Shown here in pieces: positions 1 to 9,350 of a DNA stretch of 64,000 nt (positions within the stretch are counted from its first letter, which is position 1; each line of letters begins with the position of its first letter). Both the position numbers and the translations under genes were made by a program. The stretch is from Pectinatus haikarae (GTDB taxonomy: Bacteria; Bacillota; Negativicutes; Selenomonadales; Selenomonadaceae): positions 248,001 to 312,000 of the forward strand of contig NZ_WIQM01000008.1 of the NCBI RefSeq assembly GCF_015732185.1, written 5' to 3'. Below the pieces are notes generated by a model. It had not been told where the DNA came from. It did no database searches and was given only the letters and a program-made list of their open reading frames with translations.

Positions 1-1
1 T

Positions 2-1972
2 CCATATGTTATGGCCTTTTTTTTTGCAGCTTCTCCCACGGTTTTTGCAGCGGATAACACTGACGATGCAAAAACGGAGGAAGACGACAGCCAAACTTTT
101 GTTTTCGATGAAGTTGTGGTAACTGCACCGAAAATGAAGGAACCATTAAAAGTAGAAACAGATCCGAGACATCCGCGTCAGCCGGTGCCAGCTGCCGATG
201 GGGCCGGTTATTTGAAAAATATTCCGGGATTTTCGATGGTGAGAAAAGGGGGGACAGGTGGTGATCCTATCTTTCGAGGCTTAGGAGGCAGCCGGCTGAA
301 TATAGTGATGAACGGAGGTTATATTTTAGGCGGCTGTCCGAGTAGAATGGATCCTACTACTACCTATGTTTTTCCTGAAACCTTCAGTAAAATAACTGTA
401 TTGAAAGGTCCGGAAAGTGTAGAATACGGCAGCAGCATAGCAGGTTCAATAATGTTCGAAAGGGATACAGAGCCTTTTACAAAACCGGGAACAAGACTTA
501 ATACAAGCCTTCTTTTTGGCAGTGATAATCGAAGAGATCAATTGCTGGATGTTACGCAAGGTGATGAAAAGGGCTATGTACGTATAATCAGGACGAGAAA
601 TAAGGCAGGCGATTATAAAGATGGCAATGGCAATTATATTCATTCTGCATATAAGAGGGACAGTACAACAGGAATAATAGGCTTCACACCGGATAAAGAT
701 ACGTTGCTGGAATTTTCTATTGATACAAGTTCGGGAAGGGCTGCCTACGCAGATCGCAATGTTGACGGAACACAATTTGACAGAGACAGTTATAATTTGC
801 GGTTTGAGAAAAGAAATATTGGCAGTGTTCTGCAAAATATAAAGGTCAATGCTTCCAGAAGCACAATTGATCACATTATGGATAATTATACGCTGCGTCC
901 TTTAAAAGCCGGCACTATGGCAAGTTCAATGGAAGTGAAAAGGACCACTACGAGCGGAAGAATATCATTTGATCTGGCGTTGGCGAAAAATTCTTCAGCT
1001 GTTTTAGGTATGGATTATCAAAAGAATGAACATTCAGGAAATATGATTATGGGTGTGAAAGATTATTCCGCCAAACCATTGTCACCGGATATGACATTTA
1101 CAAATTATGGAATTTTTGCTGATTATAAAACTTATATTGATGATAACAGCCGGATACTGAGCGGTATACGTTTTGATGATCTGGCTGTTAAGTATGCAAA
1201 ATATCCGGGAAGAGAAGATCATGACAGGACATATGCAGCTTTTCTTCGATATGAGCATGATTCTGTGCGCATGCCGGTGACGTCATATGTAGGGATAGGT
1301 CATGCGGAACGTCCGGCAGATTGGTGGGAACGGAGAAAAACAGGAGGGATGTCGGCATCGCCAGAAAAAAACACTCAGCTGGATACAGGCTGGCTTTATC
1401 ATAAAGGAAAAATAAATGCAAATGTATCACTTTTTTATTCAAATGTAGATGATTTTATTTTAGTGACAAATGAAGGAAATGCAGTAAAGAATATTGATGC
1501 AGTATTATACGGCGGAGAGGCCGATTATACATATAAGTTATCTGAAAGATGGACGGCAGGTGCTGCGCTGGCATATACACAAGGGCGCAATAAAACGAAT
1601 GACAGACCTCTTCCCCAAATTGCACCTTTTGAAGCGACATTCAGCCTTAAATCAAATATTGATGATAAATGGGAAGCAGGAATACTATGGCGGCTGGTAG
1701 CTGCACAGAAACAGTATTCTGTGGGAGAAGGAAATGAAATTGGTACAGATATAGGCCCTTCCGGTGGTTTTGGAATTTTGTCTTTGAACGCTTCTTATAA
1801 ACCAAATAAAAATTGGACTATAGCTGCGGGTGTGGACAACCTGCTCAATAAAAATTATGCGGAATTTGTGAGCCGCGGCGGTGTGGATATATCTACACTT
1901 GATATGCCTGCTACTGTACGGGTCAATGAACCGGGAAGAAGTTTCTGGTTAAAGGTAAATTACAATTTTTAG
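2..1972 (+). CDS. TonB-dependent outer-membrane receptor, copper (NosA/OprC) type, 5'-truncated by window
   Basis: Outer-membrane beta-barrel receptor that uses TonB energy to import a ligand. Numbering is from the first in-window ATG (position 11). The remains of a signal peptide end in VFA before ADN (residues 11-14). A TonB box (DEVVVTA, 33-39) is followed by a plug domain and a barrel ending in the aromatic tail NYNF. The plug segment around 107-140 (GGCPSRMDP, YVFPETF, LKGPESVEYG) closely resembles the TonB copper-receptor family. Cys109-x3-Met113 matches the CxxxM copper site known from OprC. The open frame continues to the left edge and the signal peptide lacks its basic start, so the true start lies outside the window. 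Copper specificity is inferred from the motif. Such a receptor implies an outer membrane, unusual for Firmicutes except Negativicutes and Halanaerobiales. Confidence 0.88.
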   Translation, partial: PYVMAFFFAASPTVFAADNTDDAKTEEDDSQTFVFDEVVVTAPKMKEPLKVETDPRHPRQPVPAADGAGYLKNIPGFSMVRKGGTGGDPIFRGLGGSRLNIVMNGGYILGGCPSRMDPTTTYVFPETFSKITVLKGPESVEYGSSIAGSIMFERDTEPFTKPGTRLNTSLLFGSDNRRDQLLDVTQGDEKGYVRIIRTRNKAGDYKDGNGNYIHSAYKRDSTTGIIGFTPDKDTLLEFSIDTSSGRAAYADRNVDGTQFDRDSYNLRFEKRNIGSVLQNIKVNASRSTIDHIMDNYTLRPLKAGTMASSMEVKRTTTSGRISFDLALAKNSSAVLGMDYQKNEHSGNMIMGVKDYSAKPLSPDMTFTNYGIFADYKTYIDDNSRILSGIRFDDLAVKYAKYPGREDHDRTYAAFLRYEHDSVRMPVTSYVGIGHAERPADWWERRKTGGMSASPEKNTQLDTGWLYHKGKINANVSLFYSNVDDFILVTNEGNAVKNIDAVLYGGEADYTYKLSERWTAGAALAYTQGRNKTNDRPLPQIAPFEATFSLKSNIDDKWEAGILWRLVAAQKQYSVGEGNEIGTDIGPSGGFGILSLNASYKPNKNWTIAAGVDNLLNKNYAEFVSRGGVDISTLDMPATVRVNEPGRSFWLKVNYNF

Positions 1973-2026
1973 TTAATAATACAGTCGGCCGGTTTAACCG
2001 GAAAAAATAATTTTACTGCCGAAGCT

Positions 2027-2965
2027 TCAATGTCTGGGAATACACGCAGTCATAATTTTTTCAAAACACATTTTATAAATAGAGCGCATTGTATCCAAAG
2101 TGCCCGCGCCAACGTGCGGGGTGGCGATAACATTCGGCAAGGTTACAAGCTGATTCTGTGAATCGAATGGTTCTTTTTCCCAGACATCGATGCCGGCACC
2201 TAAGAAACGGCCGTTTTTCATTTCCCGGTAAAGGGCATCTTCATTTATAATTCCGCCACGGCCGACGTTGATTATTACGGCAGTATCCTTGATAAGCCCG
2301 AGGTGATCTTCATCTATAAGATTTTTGGTCTGTGGTGAGAAGGGGAGATGGATGCTGATGATATCCGATTTTTGCAGTAAAATATCCAGTGGTTCATATT
2401 TAATGCCGTATTCATATTCAACAGCTTCTGTTTGTCTTGTTCTGTTATAGTAGAGCAGCTTTGAACCGAAAGCTTTGGAAAGCTGTGCTGTCCTTTTTCC
2501 TATATGCCCGAAGCCGATGATACCATGTGTTTTGCCGCGTATTTCAAAGGATGAACCGCGATATGCCCACATAGCCCATTTTTTTTGACGGGCCATTGCT
2601 GCAAGCGGTATGATATTTCGATAAATTGCCAGGATAAGTCCCATTGTAAGTTCGGCTACTCCGTCAGCATTGCCGCCCGGAACATTATCTACCTTGATAC
2701 CTAAAGCCACCGCGGCCGATTTATCAATATTATCTGTTCCCACACCAGTTTTTTGAACTATTTTTAAATTTTTACATTGTTTCATCAAGGCTTTGTCGAC
2801 AATATATGTAGCGGTTAAAAGAGCATCTGCTTTTTCCAGATATGTAGAACGTTCTTTTTCATTCAGATCATTTAGAAAGAAAAGTTGTGCATTTTCAGGT
2901 ACGGCAAGCCGTATTAAGTCCTCGGTCAATTTATCTACTGTATCTAAAAAAATACATGTTATCAT
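2027..2965 (-). CDS. D-2-hydroxyacid dehydrogenase, NAD-binding
   Basis: Cytosolic NAD(P)-dependent oxidoreductase of the D-2-hydroxyacid dehydrogenase family (glycerate, phosphoglycerate and lactate relatives), 312 aa. The Rossmann motif GFGHIG lies near residue 150. The catalytic Arg is in NVGRGGIIN, a downstream Glu in the WEKEPF segment, and the catalytic His in ATPHVGAGT near the C-terminus. It is shorter than PGDH enzymes and lacks an ACT domain, so a 2-keto-acid or hydroxypyruvate reductase is more likely than SerA. It is transcribed divergently from the CstA-family gene. Substrate cannot be assigned. Confidence 0.85.
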   Translation of the reverse strand: MITCIFLDTVDKLTEDLIRLAVPENAQLFFLNDLNEKERSTYLEKADALLTATYIVDKALMKQCKNLKIVQKTGVGTDNIDKSAAVALGIKVDNVPGGNADGVAELTMGLILAIYRNIIPLAAMARQKKWAMWAYRGSSFEIRGKTHGIIGFGHIGKRTAQLSKAFGSKLLYYNRTRQTEAVEYEYGIKYEPLDILLQKSDIISIHLPFSPQTKNLIDEDHLGLIKDTAVIINVGRGGIINEDALYREMKNGRFLGAGIDVWEKEPFDSQNQLVTLPNVIATPHVGAGTLDTMRSIYKMCFEKIMTACIPRH

Positions 2966-3041
2966 ATCAAATTCCCCCTGGTATCTTCCTTATATATAAA
3001 CAGTATAATTCGCCGAAATTAAGGAAAAAGCTTTTTTTATT

Positions 3042-3130
3042 TCTAAATTGTCAAATTATAACCTCAATAATAAATTTTAATTATTATAAAATAAACTGCA
3101 AAATATTTAAATTATTATAGACAATTTAGA
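3042..3130. promoter_or_regulatory. Spaced 11-bp inverted repeat in divergent promoter region
   Basis: The 11-mer tctaaattgtc (3042-3052) has its exact reverse complement gacaatttaga at 3120-3130, 67 bp apart, in the AT-rich divergent region between the dehydrogenase and the CstA-family gene. The right copy sits about 45 bp before the CstA start. The arrangement suits a regulator binding both half sites or looping, but AT-rich DNA gives such repeats by chance. Confidence 0.3.
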
Positions 3131-3175
3131 ATGTTTGTGCTAAATTATATAAAATAAGAAGGGGGAGATATTACC

Positions 3176-5020
3176 ATGAATGGAGTCTATCTTGTCATTA
3201 TTACGGCTTGTTTTCTTATTTTAGCATATCGTTTCTATGGAGCATTCATTGCAGCCAAGGTGCTGACACTGAATGAATTCAAGACACCGCCGTCTATTCG
3301 GCTTGAGGATGGGCATGACTATGTACCAACAAATAAATGGGTGGTATTTGGTCATCATTTTGCAGCTATTGCCGGAGCGGGACCATTGGTAGGACCGGTT
3401 ATCGCTGCACAGTTCGGTTATTTGCCGGGAACGTTGTGGATTTTATTTGGTTCAGTGCTAGCCGGTGCTGTACATGATATGGTTATACTTTTGGCTTCTA
3501 TACGCCATGACGGCAAATCCATAGCAGAGATAGCAAAAGCTGAGATCAGCAATCTGGCGGGGACAAGTGCCCTTTGGGCGACCTTATTTCTTCTTATCAT
3601 AACTGAAGCCGGTATGGCTGTGGTGGTAGCCAATTCTTTGTTCAACAGTCCATGGGGAGCATTTACCGTGGGAGCAACTATTCCTATTGCAATTTTTATC
3701 GGTCTTTATCTCAGATACCTGCGTCCTGGTAAAATTCGGGAAGCTACTGTGATTGGTGTCGGACTTATACTGCTGGCTGTGGGAGTAGGTCCGTATGTGA
3801 GAGATTCAGCTGTATTGGCTCCGTATTTTACGTTCAGTGTAGTTCAGATAGAAATAGCGATAGCTGTTTATGGTTTTTTTGCGTCTGTTCTTCCTGTATG
3901 GCTTTTATTGGCACCGCGGGATTATCTTAGCACTTATATGAAAATAGGCACTATAGCGGCTTTGGCTTTAGGTATACTTATCGTTGCGCCCGAAATACGC
4001 ATGCCTGCCACTTCGCAATTTCTCTGGGGAGGCGGACCTGTAATAAAAGGGTCAGTAATACCTTTTGTTTTTATTACTATCGCCTGTGGTGCATTATCCG
4101 GATTTCATAGTCTGATATCTACGGGCACTACACCAAAAATGATAGTTAATGAACGCCAGATCCTGCCAATAGGTTACGGCGCTATGCTTACGGAAGCGTT
4201 TATTTCTATGATGGCCCTTATTGCTGCTACGAGTCTGCATCCATCTGATTATTTTGCAATAAATTCCACACAGCAGGCTTTCAACGCACTTGGACTTAAT
4301 GTACAGGATCTGCCGATGCTGTCAAATCTGGTCGGTGAAAATCTTATGCATAGACCGGGCGGTGCGGTATCGCTTGCGGTAGGAATGGCGGATGTTTTTT
4401 CCAAGATTCCTTTTATGGATCAATTTATGGGTTTTTGGTATCATTTTTGCATAATGTTTGAAGCTTTGTTCATTTTGACATTAATAGATGCCGGTTCTCG
4501 TGTAGGTCGTTATCTCTTGCAGGAATTGATGGGCAGAGTGTATAAACCGTTCGGTGATACTGAATGGTGGCCGGGCATTATTTTTTGCAGTGCTATGATC
4601 AGCCTGTGCTGGGGATATCTGGTGCTGCAGGGAAATATAGGAGAAATATGGCCGCTGTTTGGTGTTTCCAATCAACTGTTGGGCACTATTACTTTGGCAA
4701 TAGGAACGTCATATATTTATCGTACGGGTCGGGGGCGTTACGCATGGGTAACTATGATACCGTGCTTATTTATAGGTTTTATTACTTGTTATGCCGATTA
4801 TTTGAATATTTTTACCAATTATATACCTGGCGATAAATGGCTTTTGGTAGGAATAAGTGTTATTATGCTTATTCTTGTTGCAGTGGTTATGGTAGAGTCG
4901 ATACGCAGCTGGCTTCATTATGCGAAGACTGTAAAACAGGACTATCGCACGCGAGAGGAATTGGAAGCCGAAACGAAAGCTGAACTTGAAAAAAGCGGAC
5001 AATTGGCTGAGGTTGAGTAG
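3176..5020 (+). CDS. cstA: CstA-family carbon starvation transporter
   Basis: Large polytopic inner-membrane protein (614 aa, roughly 16 hydrophobic segments) of the CstA/BtsT family. In enterobacteria these import pyruvate or peptides during carbon limitation. Typical family segments are visible: an early NKWVVFGHHFAAIAGAGPLVG stretch near residues 44-65, a GSVLAGAVHDM segment near 95-105 and GFHSLISTGTTPK near 317. The start follows a strong gaagggggag Shine-Dalgarno. The charged C-terminal tail (last ~30 residues, Glu/Lys-rich) is cytoplasmic. It is monocistronic, ending at the bidirectional hairpin at 5076. Pyruvate versus peptide cannot be decided from sequence. Confidence 0.9.
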   Translation: MNGVYLVIITACFLILAYRFYGAFIAAKVLTLNEFKTPPSIRLEDGHDYVPTNKWVVFGHHFAAIAGAGPLVGPVIAAQFGYLPGTLWILFGSVLAGAVHDMVILLASIRHDGKSIAEIAKAEISNLAGTSALWATLFLLIITEAGMAVVVANSLFNSPWGAFTVGATIPIAIFIGLYLRYLRPGKIREATVIGVGLILLAVGVGPYVRDSAVLAPYFTFSVVQIEIAIAVYGFFASVLPVWLLLAPRDYLSTYMKIGTIAALALGILIVAPEIRMPATSQFLWGGGPVIKGSVIPFVFITIACGALSGFHSLISTGTTPKMIVNERQILPIGYGAMLTEAFISMMALIAATSLHPSDYFAINSTQQAFNALGLNVQDLPMLSNLVGENLMHRPGGAVSLAVGMADVFSKIPFMDQFMGFWYHFCIMFEALFILTLIDAGSRVGRYLLQELMGRVYKPFGDTEWWPGIIFCSAMISLCWGYLVLQGNIGEIWPLFGVSNQLLGTITLAIGTSYIYRTGRGRYAWVTMIPCLFIGFITCYADYLNIFTNYIPGDKWLLVGISVIMLILVAVVMVESIRSWLHYAKTVKQDYRTREELEAETKAELEKSGQLAEVE

Positions 5021-5075
5021 GGCTGTTTTAGTATGTGCAGATTTGGATAATATATTTATATTGACTGAATAATTC

Positions 5076-5126
5076 AATAATAGCAGGCTGTATTATTTTT
5101 ATGAAGCAATACAGTCTGCTATTATT
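5076..5126. terminator. Bidirectional intrinsic terminator
   Basis: An inverted repeat pairs aataatagcaggctgtatt (from 5076) with aatacagtctgctatt (from 5108). Both ends are T/A-rich. It lies between the convergent CstA-family and MFS genes and can serve both. Confidence 0.8.
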
Positions 5127-6422
5127 TTATGAAACCTTTATTGGTTTAAGCTCTTTCATTCCCAAACCGTATGATAAAGCACCAATGAGGCACGCTATGC
5201 CTGAAAGTACTAGAGCTGGTATGAAATTTCCTGCGGAAGTTATGATATAACCGGTAATTATAGGTCCTAATATACCACCAATATTACCAGCACAATTTTG
5301 AATGCCTCCTAAAACGGACGTCATGTTTCTTGGTGCGACATCTCCGGGTAAAGACCATAATGCAGCTCCTGCGAATGCTAAACCTGCGTAAGAAAAACAC
5401 AATAATGCCATTATTGCGGCCGTCGACTCGATCAAACCTGCAAATGCCACAGATGTAGCGATGAACATTCCGGCAACAAGGTTTATTTTCCGTGCACGTG
5501 TTAAATTACCAGTGGTTTTATAGGTATGATCAGTGAACCAACCGCCGAACCATTGCACTAAAACACCAGAAAGAGGGGGCAGCATTGCCAGCCAACCCAT
5601 TGTGGTCATTTGCAGACCACGGTCATGTACCAGATATGTTGGAAACCATGTAACAAAAAAGTATATGGCATAGTTTAAGCAGAAAAATCCCAAGCACATT
5701 GCGCGTACATTTCTATATTTCAGCAATTGGTACCATTTCATAGGCTGGATAGTATCTATTCCTTCCTTTTTAGCCTGATGACTGCGAATGTAGTTTAATT
5801 CTACAGAATTTATGAACTTACTTCGTTCGGGGTCATTGTAGTAAGCAAGCCATGCAATGATCCATACAAGTCCTATACTGCCGCTTATAATGAAAGGCAG
5901 CTGCCAGCCATATGTGACGACCATCCATGTGACGAACGGCATAGTGAAAGCAGTGCCAAACTTGCTACCGCTGTCGAACAGTGCGGCTACTTTCCCACGC
6001 TCATTGTCAGGAAACCACTTTGCACATATTCCGGCATTGCAGGGATATACTCCGGATTCACCCATACCCATGAAAAGTCTGGCACTTATCAGATGACTGA
6101 CACTGCGAGCTCCTGCTGTTAAGGCGGTTGCGACTGACCACCAGAGAACGGCAATGGCCAGACACATTTTTTGACCAAGTTTATCAGCTAACCAGCCGGA
6201 AGGAATTTGACAAAGGGCATAGCTGAAAAAAAACATGGACATGATATATCCCATTTCTGAGGGACCTATATTTAAATCTTTCATCATGGCGGGGGCGGCC
6301 GCAGACATGACAGTTCTATCCAGATAATTTATAGCAATAACGCTCACCATGAGCAAAGCGACAACATATCTGGCCTTAGTTGGCTTAACGGCAGAGCTTT
6401 TTTCAGAATTTTGTAAAACCAT
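5127..6422 (-). CDS. MFS transporter, anion:cation symporter family
   Basis: Twelve-helix major facilitator protein of about 431 aa. The N-terminal region has the family hallmark NYLDRTVMSAA in TM1 and GWLADKLGQK in loop 2-3, as in hexuronate, glucarate and galactarate transporters (ACS family). The ATG at 6422 is chosen because aaggagg lies about 12 nt upstream; the longer open frame has no support. It probably imports a sugar acid or other organic anion with protons. No catabolic genes adjoin it, so the substrate is open. Two palindromes lie upstream (6502-6567). Confidence 0.87.
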   Translation of the reverse strand: MVLQNSEKSSAVKPTKARYVVALLMVSVIAINYLDRTVMSAAAPAMMKDLNIGPSEMGYIMSMFFFSYALCQIPSGWLADKLGQKMCLAIAVLWWSVATALTAGARSVSHLISARLFMGMGESGVYPCNAGICAKWFPDNERGKVAALFDSGSKFGTAFTMPFVTWMVVTYGWQLPFIISGSIGLVWIIAWLAYYNDPERSKFINSVELNYIRSHQAKKEGIDTIQPMKWYQLLKYRNVRAMCLGFFCLNYAIYFFVTWFPTYLVHDRGLQMTTMGWLAMLPPLSGVLVQWFGGWFTDHTYKTTGNLTRARKINLVAGMFIATSVAFAGLIESTAAIMALLCFSYAGLAFAGAALWSLPGDVAPRNMTSVLGGIQNCAGNIGGILGPIITGYIITSAGNFIPALVLSGIACLIGALSYGLGMKELKPIKVS

Positions 6423-6501
6423 AGTAAAAGTAATCCTCCTTAGTGTATTTATCAATTATTGCATGATAGACATTAATGAAAATACTAATAATGTGTAATA
6501 T

Positions 6502-6567
6502 ATTTGTCAGACTGATGCTGACAAATGTTTTATCGACCATCCTTTTTAATAAGACTGCAGTCTTATT
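6502..6567. promoter_or_regulatory. Two palindromes upstream of the MFS gene
   Basis: atttgtcag-N7-ctgacaaat (6502-6526) and the uninterrupted 20-bp palindrome aataagactgcagtcttatt (6548-6567) lie 80-145 bp upstream of the minus-strand MFS start. Neither has a T-tract, so they look like operators rather than terminators. No regulator gene adjoins them. Confidence 0.4.
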
Positions 6568-6700
6568 TTGTAAATTTATTTTACATGATCGGTATAATAT
6601 CAACTATATTGGGATAAAATTTAATAATTATATAATTTACATAATTTATGTTATTATTTGTATTTTTCAATATTGAATTTCATGAACTTCCATTTTGAAA

Positions 6701-6742
6701 TACTAAAGCCGGAACCGCAATATAGCGGTTCCGGCTTTAGTA
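6701..6742 (-). terminator. Intrinsic terminator of gpmA
   Basis: A perfect stem tactaaagccggaaccgc/gcggttccggctttagta (arms 6701-6718 and 6725-6742) with a six-base loop lies 20 bp past the gpmA stop. Confidence 0.85.
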
Positions 6743-6761
6743 TTTGGCAATCAGGATAAAA

Positions 6762-7502
6762 TCAAGCTTTACCCTGTGCAGCTACACTGTTGATTTTTGA
6801 TTGGACAGTGGCTTCATCACCCAGATAGTATTTATCTTTAATTTTCCAGCTCTTATCAAATTCATAAACTAAAGGAACACCTGTAGGGATGTTGACACCT
6901 ACTATTTCTTCAGCGGAAAGATCGTCCAGAAGTTTTACCAGCGCTCTGAGGGAATTACCGTGCGCGGCGACGACGACTTTTTTGCCGTCTTTCATATCGC
7001 GAAGGATATTTTCCTGGTAATAGGGAACTACTCTTGCAATGGTATCTTTTAGGCTCTCACCAAAGGGAAGTTCGTTTTTATCAACGTCCCTGTAGGCTGA
7101 AAGTACTGCCGGATTTCTTTCGTCGGTTTCCGTCAGGAGAGGCGGACGCACATCAAAAGAACGGCGCCATATTTTTACTTGATCTTCGCCGTATTTTGCG
7201 GCTGTTTCAGATTTGTTCAATCCTTGTAAAGCACCGTAATGACGTTCATTAAGTTTCCAGGTTTTGATGACGGGCAGCCATGTTCTGTCAAGTTCGCTCA
7301 GCACAAGATCAAGAGTGTGGATGGCTCTTTTAAGATATGATGTATAGCATACATCAAAGTCAAATCCCTTCTCTTTCAGCCAAACACCTGCCGTTTTAGC
7401 TTCTTTGCGGCCCTTTTCAGTGAGTTCAACATCTGTCCAGCCCGTAAAAAGATTTTTTTGATTCCATTCACTTTCACCATGTCTTATCAAGACTAATTTC
7501 AT
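6762..7502 (-). CDS. gpmA: 2,3-bisphosphoglycerate-dependent phosphoglycerate mutase
   Basis: Glycolytic and gluconeogenic interconversion of 3- and 2-phosphoglycerate. At 246 aa it matches the usual dPGM length. The phospho-histidine motif [10 protein letters not shown] is at residues 4-13. The second catalytic His is in [11 protein letters not shown] near 182. [14 protein letters not shown] and the [12 protein letters not shown] block are typical. A good Shine-Dalgarno (gaggggaac) precedes the ATG at 7502. The perfect terminator at 6701 closes the unit, and the OYE gene upstream could share its transcript. Confidence 0.96.
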   Translation of the reverse strand: MKLVLIRHGESEWNQKNLFTGWTDVELTEKGRKEAKTAGVWLKEKGFDFDVCYTSYLKRAIHTLDLVLSELDRTWLPVIKTWKLNERHYGALQGLNKSETAAKYGEDQVKIWRRSFDVRPPLLTETDERNPAVLSAYRDVDKNELPFGESLKDTIARVVPYYQENILRDMKDGKKVVVAAHGNSLRALVKLLDDLSAEEIVGVNIPTGVPLVYEFDKSWKIKDKYYLGDEATVQSKINSVAAQGKA

Positions 7503-7553
7503 TATGTTCCCCTCTTTCCATAGATTTTAATATATGTGCAGAAAATATGACGA

Positions 7554-8573
7554 TCAGCGATGATACGCCCGTTCATAAGCTTGCGGCAGATAACCAGCTA
7601 TATTATATTTCAATGCAGCCTGAAGGGCAAAGTAAGGGTCGCGCAGAAGCTTCCTGCCGAAAGCAATAAGATCAATATTATCGTTGTGCAGAGCCGCTTC
7701 AGCTATCTCCGGATCGTTTAAAAGACCGACAGCCATTACAGGAATTTGGCAGTGTTCTTTTATTACTTTTGCCAATGGAAGCTGATAACCCGGATAGGAG
7801 GCCACAGGATCGGGAAGCAGACCGCCTGAACTGACATGAACCAGATCAATGAGCTCTTTTACGGAATGCAGAATGTCGATCATCATATTTCCATTGATAC
7901 CGTTTTTATTATAATCGGAAGCGGACACTCTCAGCCATATGGGCTTTTTTTCGGGCCAGACACTGTGGATATTTTCCAGAACTTCCCGCAGCATCCGGAC
8001 ACGGTTTTCCAGGCAGCCTCCGTATTCGTCAGTGCGTTTATTCGTAAGCGGTGACAGAAATTCATGAAGCAGATAGCCGTGTGCCGCATGAATCTCAATG
8101 CCGTCAAAACCGGCTTTATCAGCGCGGGAGGCGGCCTTGCGGAAACTGTCAGCAATATCAGCTAATTGGATTTTTGTAAGCTCAGCGGGCTGCTGGTATT
8201 CATTGCTGAAGGCTAAGGCACTGGGAGCCAAAGGCTGCCCGCATGCAGACTGGCTTTTTCGGCCGGCATGGCTTATCTGGATAGCAATTTTTGCTCCCTG
8301 AGCGTGACACGCATCAACTACTTTTTTCAAGCCGGAGATTTGGTCATCGTTCCAAATGCCAAGATCATTATCTGAAATGCGCCCTATTGGGCTGACTCCT
8401 GTTGCCTCGACGATTATCAGTCCGGTGCCGCCAATAGCTCTCGATGCATAGTGCATGAGGTGAAAATCGGTGGCCTTGCCGTCAGCTGCCGCAGAATACA
8501 TACACATTGGCGGCATGACAATACGATTTTTTAAAGTCATATTTTTAACTTTGAATTGGTCAAATAGTTTCAT
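7554..8573 (-). CDS. Old Yellow Enzyme family NADH:flavin oxidoreductase (NamA/YqjM-like)
   Basis: FMN-dependent ene-reductase of about 339 aa, a TIM barrel reducing activated C=C bonds. Visible family features are LKNRIVMPPMCMYSA near the N-terminus (YqjM-type Cys in the MCMYSA region), the substrate-binding block HAGRKS, GFDGIEIHAAHGYLLHEFLSP, and a C-terminal GRKLLRDPYFALQ flavin-phosphate loop. The start at 8573 follows a modest gaaagtggtgat site, and it aligns with family N-termini; the 24 upstream in-frame residues do not. The natural substrate is unknown. Confidence 0.9.
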   Translation of the reverse strand: MKLFDQFKVKNMTLKNRIVMPPMCMYSAAADGKATDFHLMHYASRAIGGTGLIIVEATGVSPIGRISDNDLGIWNDDQISGLKKVVDACHAQGAKIAIQISHAGRKSQSACGQPLAPSALAFSNEYQQPAELTKIQLADIADSFRKAASRADKAGFDGIEIHAAHGYLLHEFLSPLTNKRTDEYGGCLENRVRMLREVLENIHSVWPEKKPIWLRVSASDYNKNGINGNMMIDILHSVKELIDLVHVSSGGLLPDPVASYPGYQLPLAKVIKEHCQIPVMAVGLLNDPEIAEAALHNDNIDLIAFGRKLLRDPYFALQAALKYNIAGYLPQAYERAYHR

Positions 8574-8723
8574 TGTATCACCACTTTCGTTCGATTTTTG
8601 TATAAGAAAAAGAGAAAATATCGGCTTTTTGAAAAAGAATCTCAATTACTATTGTTATTATATAATTCTGATGATCGAATTTCAATATTCTCTTATTATT
8701 ATATCAAGTGAATTTTATTTATA

Positions 8724-9332
8724 TTAGTCTATAAAATTTGTCATGATACGTTCTTCCGGCAGAGGTGAAAAAGAATTTTCTGTGTTTTTCAGCAGCCATG
8801 ACATATTATGCCCAAGAATACGCATCGTCTGTAGTCCCTCAAGATCTTTTTTTACATCGGCAGGTGAAAATCCGTGGACGGAATTCCAATATTGCGATGT
8901 TGCCACAGGCATTTGGTTGATAGTGAAATATTTATTGAGCCGATCAAATGCGGAACTTGCACCGCCACGGCGGCAGCTCACGATGGCAGCGGCGGGTTTT
9001 CCCGCTATAGCTTCTCCCCCGGAAAAAAATATACGGTCAAGCAGTGCACATAAAGCACCGTTCGGAGCAGCATAATATACAGGTGAGCCGATGACGATTC
9101 CGTCGGCGGTTTTCATTTTTGCAAGGATAGTGTTTGCCGGGTCATCCTCAAAAATACATCTCTTCAGAGCAGTACATTTTCCACAAGCTATGCATCCATG
9201 TACAGGTTGATTGCCTATATGAAGAATTTCTGTTTCAATGTCTTCTGCCTTGAGCTGACCGGCGACTTCATTCAGCGCAGTATAGGTGCACCCTTCCTTA
9301 TGAGGACTTCCGTTAATCAGTAAAACTTTCAT
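8724..9332 (-). CDS. NADPH-dependent FMN reductase / flavodoxin-fold iron-sulfur flavoprotein-like protein
   Basis: Flavodoxin-fold oxidoreductase of 202 aa. The N-terminal FMN phosphate loop INGSPHKEGCT is followed by a Cys-rich segment (HGCIACGKCTALKRC, around residues 46-60), which resembles iron-sulfur flavoproteins. A second FMN loop, GSPVYYAAPNGA, lies near 83. The ATG at 9332 follows aaaagggg; the longer frame runs back into the structured leader and is not supported. Partner and substrate are unknown. The leader at 9351-9457 suggests expression control at RNA level. Confidence 0.85.
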   Translation of the reverse strand: MKVLLINGSPHKEGCTYTALNEVAGQLKAEDIETEILHIGNQPVHGCIACGKCTALKRCIFEDDPANTILAKMKTADGIVIGSPVYYAAPNGALCALLDRIFFSGGEAIAGKPAAAIVSCRRGGASSAFDRLNKYFTINQMPVATSQYWNSVHGFSPADVKKDLEGLQTMRILGHNMSWLLKNTENSFSPLPEERIMTNFID

Positions 9333-9350
9333 GAATATACCCCTTTTCAC

